A program made the translations under genes and the position numbers. Positions 61,889-64,000 of a DNA stretch of 64,000 nt are shown piece after piece. This DNA is from Candidatus Lachnoclostridium avicola (GTDB taxonomy: Bacteria; Bacillota; Clostridia; Lachnospirales; Lachnospiraceae). The stretch spans positions 1 through 64,000 of the forward strand of contig DXFM01000029.1 of the NCBI GenBank assembly GCA_019114465.1, in the 5' to 3' direction. Every line of letters begins with the position of its first letter. Position 1 is the stretch's first letter. Under the pieces are notes generated by a model, which did no database searches, was not told the origin of the DNA, and worked only from the letters and a program-made list of their open reading frames with translations.

Positions 61889-62460
61889 TTCTGCACCGCC
61901 TTTCTCTTATCCTGAAACAGGCAGACACAAAAGCTAACTGCTGCTGCAATGATCAAAAGACTAACCGATGAGAAATTCCACGAGAAAATATTTATAAGAA
62001 GCATCCCCCCAAAGGAAGCCAGCATAATGGCCATTGGCAGCGGCTTATGCTTCATTTTTTTTACCATTGAGATTGCAGCGTCCAAAATCAAGAGAGCAAC
62101 TGCGATCTTGATTCCCTGAAAGGCATTTGCAATTATTTTAATTTCGAGAAAATTGTCCAAAAACATAGAAATAATATAAATGATTACAAACGAGGGAAAT
62201 ACAATCCCAAAAGTTGCAAATAGAGCGCCGGCAAGATTTGCCTGACTATATCCAACATATGTAGCGCAATTTATTGCAATCGGCCCCGGGGTCGATTCGG
62301 CAATCGCCGTTATGGTTACCATTTCATCTTCTGTGATCCAATGCTTTTTGTTTATGCAGTTGTCCTCAATTAAAGCAATCATGGCGTATCCGCCGCCAAA
62401 TGTGAAAAGACCAATTTTCATAAAAGTCAGCATTAAGTCGAGCCATATTTTCCTTTTCAT
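61885..62460 (-). CDS. Chromate transporter family protein, single-domain CHR (first of pair)
   Basis: The protein has FMKIGLFTFGGGYAMIALIE at the N-terminus and ESTPGPIAINCATYVGYSQA, the same layout as its partner, so the pair should form the transporter with antiparallel halves. I choose the ATG at 62460, ten bases after GGAAGG; an ATG at 62478 is the alternative. It follows the ArsR gene by about 20 bp. Confidence 0.88.
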   Translation of the reverse strand: MKRKIWLDLMLTFMKIGLFTFGGGYAMIALIEDNCINKKHWITEDEMVTITAIAESTPGPIAINCATYVGYSQANLAGALFATFGIVFPSFVIIYIISMFLDNFLEIKIIANAFQGIKIAVALLILDAAISMVKKMKHKPLPMAIMLASFGGMLLINIFSWNFSSVSLLIIAAAVSFCVCLFQDKRKAVQK

Positions 62461-62481
62461 AAAACATTTACCTTCCATCCT

Positions 62482-62826
62482 CTAATAACACCCGCAAAAG
62501 CCATGTCCGCTGTCATGGCCACGGCAATTTTTCGTTTCTTTCCAACAGAATTCTTTCTTATGAGTCTCTTCCCGCCTCATATTTGCAAGGGCATCAATCT
62601 CCGCCGCTAATTGATGCAGCGCATTCTGATTCACCTTATAGTGCATAAAATACCCTTTTTTCTCACCAGTCAGAAGTCCGGCTTCCCGTAAAACCTTTAA
62701 ATGCTGCGACACCGCTGCCTCTGAAATTTGCAGTTTCCCCGCCAACGCCCGAACACAGCAATTATTTTTCAGCAGCAAAACCACAATTTTCATCCGGGTT
62801 TCGTCAGACAATGCTTTTAGTATCAA
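62482..62826 (-). CDS. ArsR family metalloregulator
   Basis: The 114-residue protein has the ArsR winged helix (ILKALSDETRMKIVVLLLKN, then LQISEAAVSQHLKVLREAGL) and a short C-terminal tail rich in His and Cys (FCWKETKNCRGHDSGHGFCGCY minus its ends), likely the ligand-binding site. The start appears to be TTG at 62826. It leads the chrA pair, and a perfect palindrome sits between its promoter and start, so it probably represses its own operon. Confidence 0.87.
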   Translation of the reverse strand: MILKALSDETRMKIVVLLLKNNCCVRALAGKLQISEAAVSQHLKVLREAGLLTGEKKGYFMHYKVNQNALHQLAAEIDALANMRREETHKKEFCWKETKNCRGHDSGHGFCGCY

Positions 62827-62857
62827 ATGAATGTCCGTAACTATCTGCCCCCTTATC

Positions 62858-62909
62858 TAATTAAGTAATTACTTAATTAAAATTATACTCAAATATTTAA
62901 GGCCGTCAA
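62858..62909 (-). promoter_or_regulatory. ArsR promoter and operator
   Basis: On the minus strand TTGACG (62909-62904), 16 bp, TATAAT (62887-62882). Directly downstream a perfect 22-bp palindrome with half-site TAATTAAGTAA occupies 62858-62879, the expected place for repressor binding. Confidence 0.8.
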
Positions 62910-62970
62910 TCCCCGGGATTGTCAAAGAATTTCAAATTTGCGCAGTTTCCCTCTGCCGCCCGTGGTATCG

Positions 62971-63015
62971 CACAAAAAGGAGCAGTCTGCCGCCCGATCG
63001 ACAAACTGCCCCTTA
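62971..63015 (-). terminator. Terminator of the RDD protein gene
   Basis: On the minus strand GGGGCAGT (63012-63005) pairs with ACTGCTCC (62986-62979, one G-T pair), followed by TTTTT. Confidence 0.65.
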
Positions 63016-63140
63016 ATGGTTGAAATAGAAAATTTTCTGGTATTTCTTCGGTGTTTCTTCTGTCCTGATCCTATTGGCATCCCATCTTTGGTTTGATACC
63101 TGTTTTTCTCCTTTTAAATTGTCCACTTCTTCAAAACATT

Positions 63141-63516
63141 TTAAATATCATATTCCACTTTTCGTTTCTGTATCTTTGTATCAAACCATCTGTCATATGG
63201 AACCCTTTTGGTGATCAAATAATAAATTAAGGTAATTGGCCCAATTGCAAAAAAGAGATAACGTAAAATACCGTGCACCCTATTATATAGTTTTCTTTTA
63301 TTTTCCGGGACCACACTCCTTACACCTACAATTTTCTTTCCTATGCTTAGTCCATTAAACTTTACATCTACAATATAATTATATAAGACAAATAAGCCCA
63401 TAATACTAACGCTAACAACGATTGGCACTGTAGTCAAATCTAAGATAGTTATATAAGCATCTAAAAAAAACTTGAACAAGAATCATATCAATATAAACAG
63501 CAATTAATCTTCTCAT
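63141..63516 (-). pseudogene. RDD family membrane protein gene, frameshifted at a T run
   Basis: An ATG at 63516 with AAGGGG upstream gives MRRLIAVYIDMILVQVF, a typical RDD-family start, then runs into eight T residues (A run 63463-63470 on the plus strand). Only a shift at this run continues into LDAYITILDLTTVPIVV and the rest of the family pattern (GLSIGKKIVGVRSVV), ending at 63141. With seven T residues the gene would be intact at about 125 residues. Function of RDD proteins is mostly unknown. Confidence 0.7.
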
Positions 63517-63541
63517 ACTCTATTTTCCCCTTTTAATTCGT

Positions 63542-63937
63542 CTATTCTCTGGAAATCAATTCATTCATTTTGGGAATTCCCTTTTCCAGTGTAAGGTTTA
63601 ATAAAAACTTCAGCTGTTCTCTGAAACTTTCTTCGGAATCAAAGGGATATCCTGCTACCTCTTTCCACAAATCTCCATTGGGATCCAGGCTTCCAACTTT
63701 AAATTGCTGCCGTGCCGTTGCTATAAGCGTGATATTGATGGTTTTCGTTATTGGCACTCTCAATTCAATATATGGCTTTTCACGTTTTCCATTTTTAAAA
63801 AAGAGCCATTCCCGTTCCCCCTCGACAATTTCCTCATTCATTTTAAATCCCAGTTTTTCAAGTTCCGGCTGCACAATTTCCGCTATATTTGTTCGCGCCA
63901 TCTTTAATAATTTTCTGTCCTGCATCAGACCGCCCAT
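63542..63937 (-). CDS. Hypothetical protein
   Basis: I do not recognise this protein of about 131 residues. It is soluble and mixed alpha/beta, with an N-terminal helix (LLKMARTNIAEIVQPELEKL), a beta region (EREWLFFKNGKREKPYIELR) and a C-terminal helix pair. I start it at the ATG at 63937, seven bases after GGGGAGG; another ATG at 63943 is too close to that site. It lies 25 bp upstream of the RDD gene and is AT-rich like it. Confidence 0.65.
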   Translation of the reverse strand: MGGLMQDRKLLKMARTNIAEIVQPELEKLGFKMNEEIVEGEREWLFFKNGKREKPYIELRVPITKTINITLIATARQQFKVGSLDPNGDLWKEVAGYPFDSEESFREQLKFLLNLTLEKGIPKMNELISRE

Positions 63938-64000
63938 TTTCATGCCTCCCCTTTACATCTACTGCAATATTCCGATTATTTTCTTTAGCATTTACACCAC

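Noticed and set aside
1-64000. CRISPR arrays, rRNA and tRNA genes
   Set aside because: I looked for regularly spaced repeats and for conserved RNA signatures and saw none.

Overview
The window looks like a chromosomal segment of a Lachnospiraceae-type gut clostridium (Clostridium cluster XIVa). Reasons are the long-form hibernation factor, SecA with a C-terminal zinc motif next to prfB, families typical of this group (DUF6110, DUF554, DUF5685, the flavodiiron protein FprA), GC-rich third codon positions and AGGAGG-type ribosome binding sites. I cannot name a species. I see no rRNA, tRNA, CRISPR array or complete transposon.

Layout. 1-13.5 kb is mostly core: a small membrane protein, then secA-prfB-ACT protein-DUF2752 on the minus strand, an AT-rich spacer with a cluster of DnaA-box-like sites, hpf, a P1B-type metal ATPase with its DUF6110 partner, trxB with a secreted NlpC/P60 hydrolase, a YmfI-like reductase and a DUF554 membrane protein behind a MerR-type promoter. 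13.5-19 kb is accessory: a MerR regulator, a low-molecular-weight phosphatase whose 5' end is duplicated around a 1.4-kb AT-rich insert carrying a broken DUF1016/PDDEXK nuclease gene, an acetyltransferase, and a MarR-controlled MFS exporter.

19-33 kb is rich in antibiotic-response style genes. A MerR regulator (23.5 kb) faces an apparent five-gene operon behind a 19-bp-spacer promoter: ABC ATPase, permease, a lipoprotein fusing DUF4097 to a class D beta-lactamase domain, a NifX-SlyD fusion and a histidine phosphatase. Next come a MATE exporter with an AraC-GNAT regulator, a DUF4097 membrane protein, an acetamidase/formamidase, and a heterodimeric ABC exporter pair behind a tandem-terminator leader; the second subunit is frameshifted at a C run.

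33-38.3 kb holds a secreted metallo-beta-lactamase-fold protein and a MarR-DUF5685-J protein-second DnaK-zinc ribbon operon. 38.7-52.6 kb holds a SpoU methyltransferase, a CyuA-like desulfidase, a complete oppABCDF importer, and divergently a dppA D-aminopeptidase, MalY-type C-S lyase, XRE-cupin regulator, M19 dipeptidase and serine hydrolase. Together these suit uptake and breakdown of peptides containing D-amino acids. 52.6-61.2 kb holds a phosphoribosyltransferase behind two covarying hairpins, greA, a PAP2 phosphatase, a secreted protein, pckA, fprA with a DtxR-like box, and a large hybrid histidine kinase. The last 2.7 kb is AT-richer: an ArsR-chrA-chrA operon, a frameshifted RDD membrane protein and an unknown gene.

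All calls come from reading the sequence and recalling families; nothing was searched or computed with tools.
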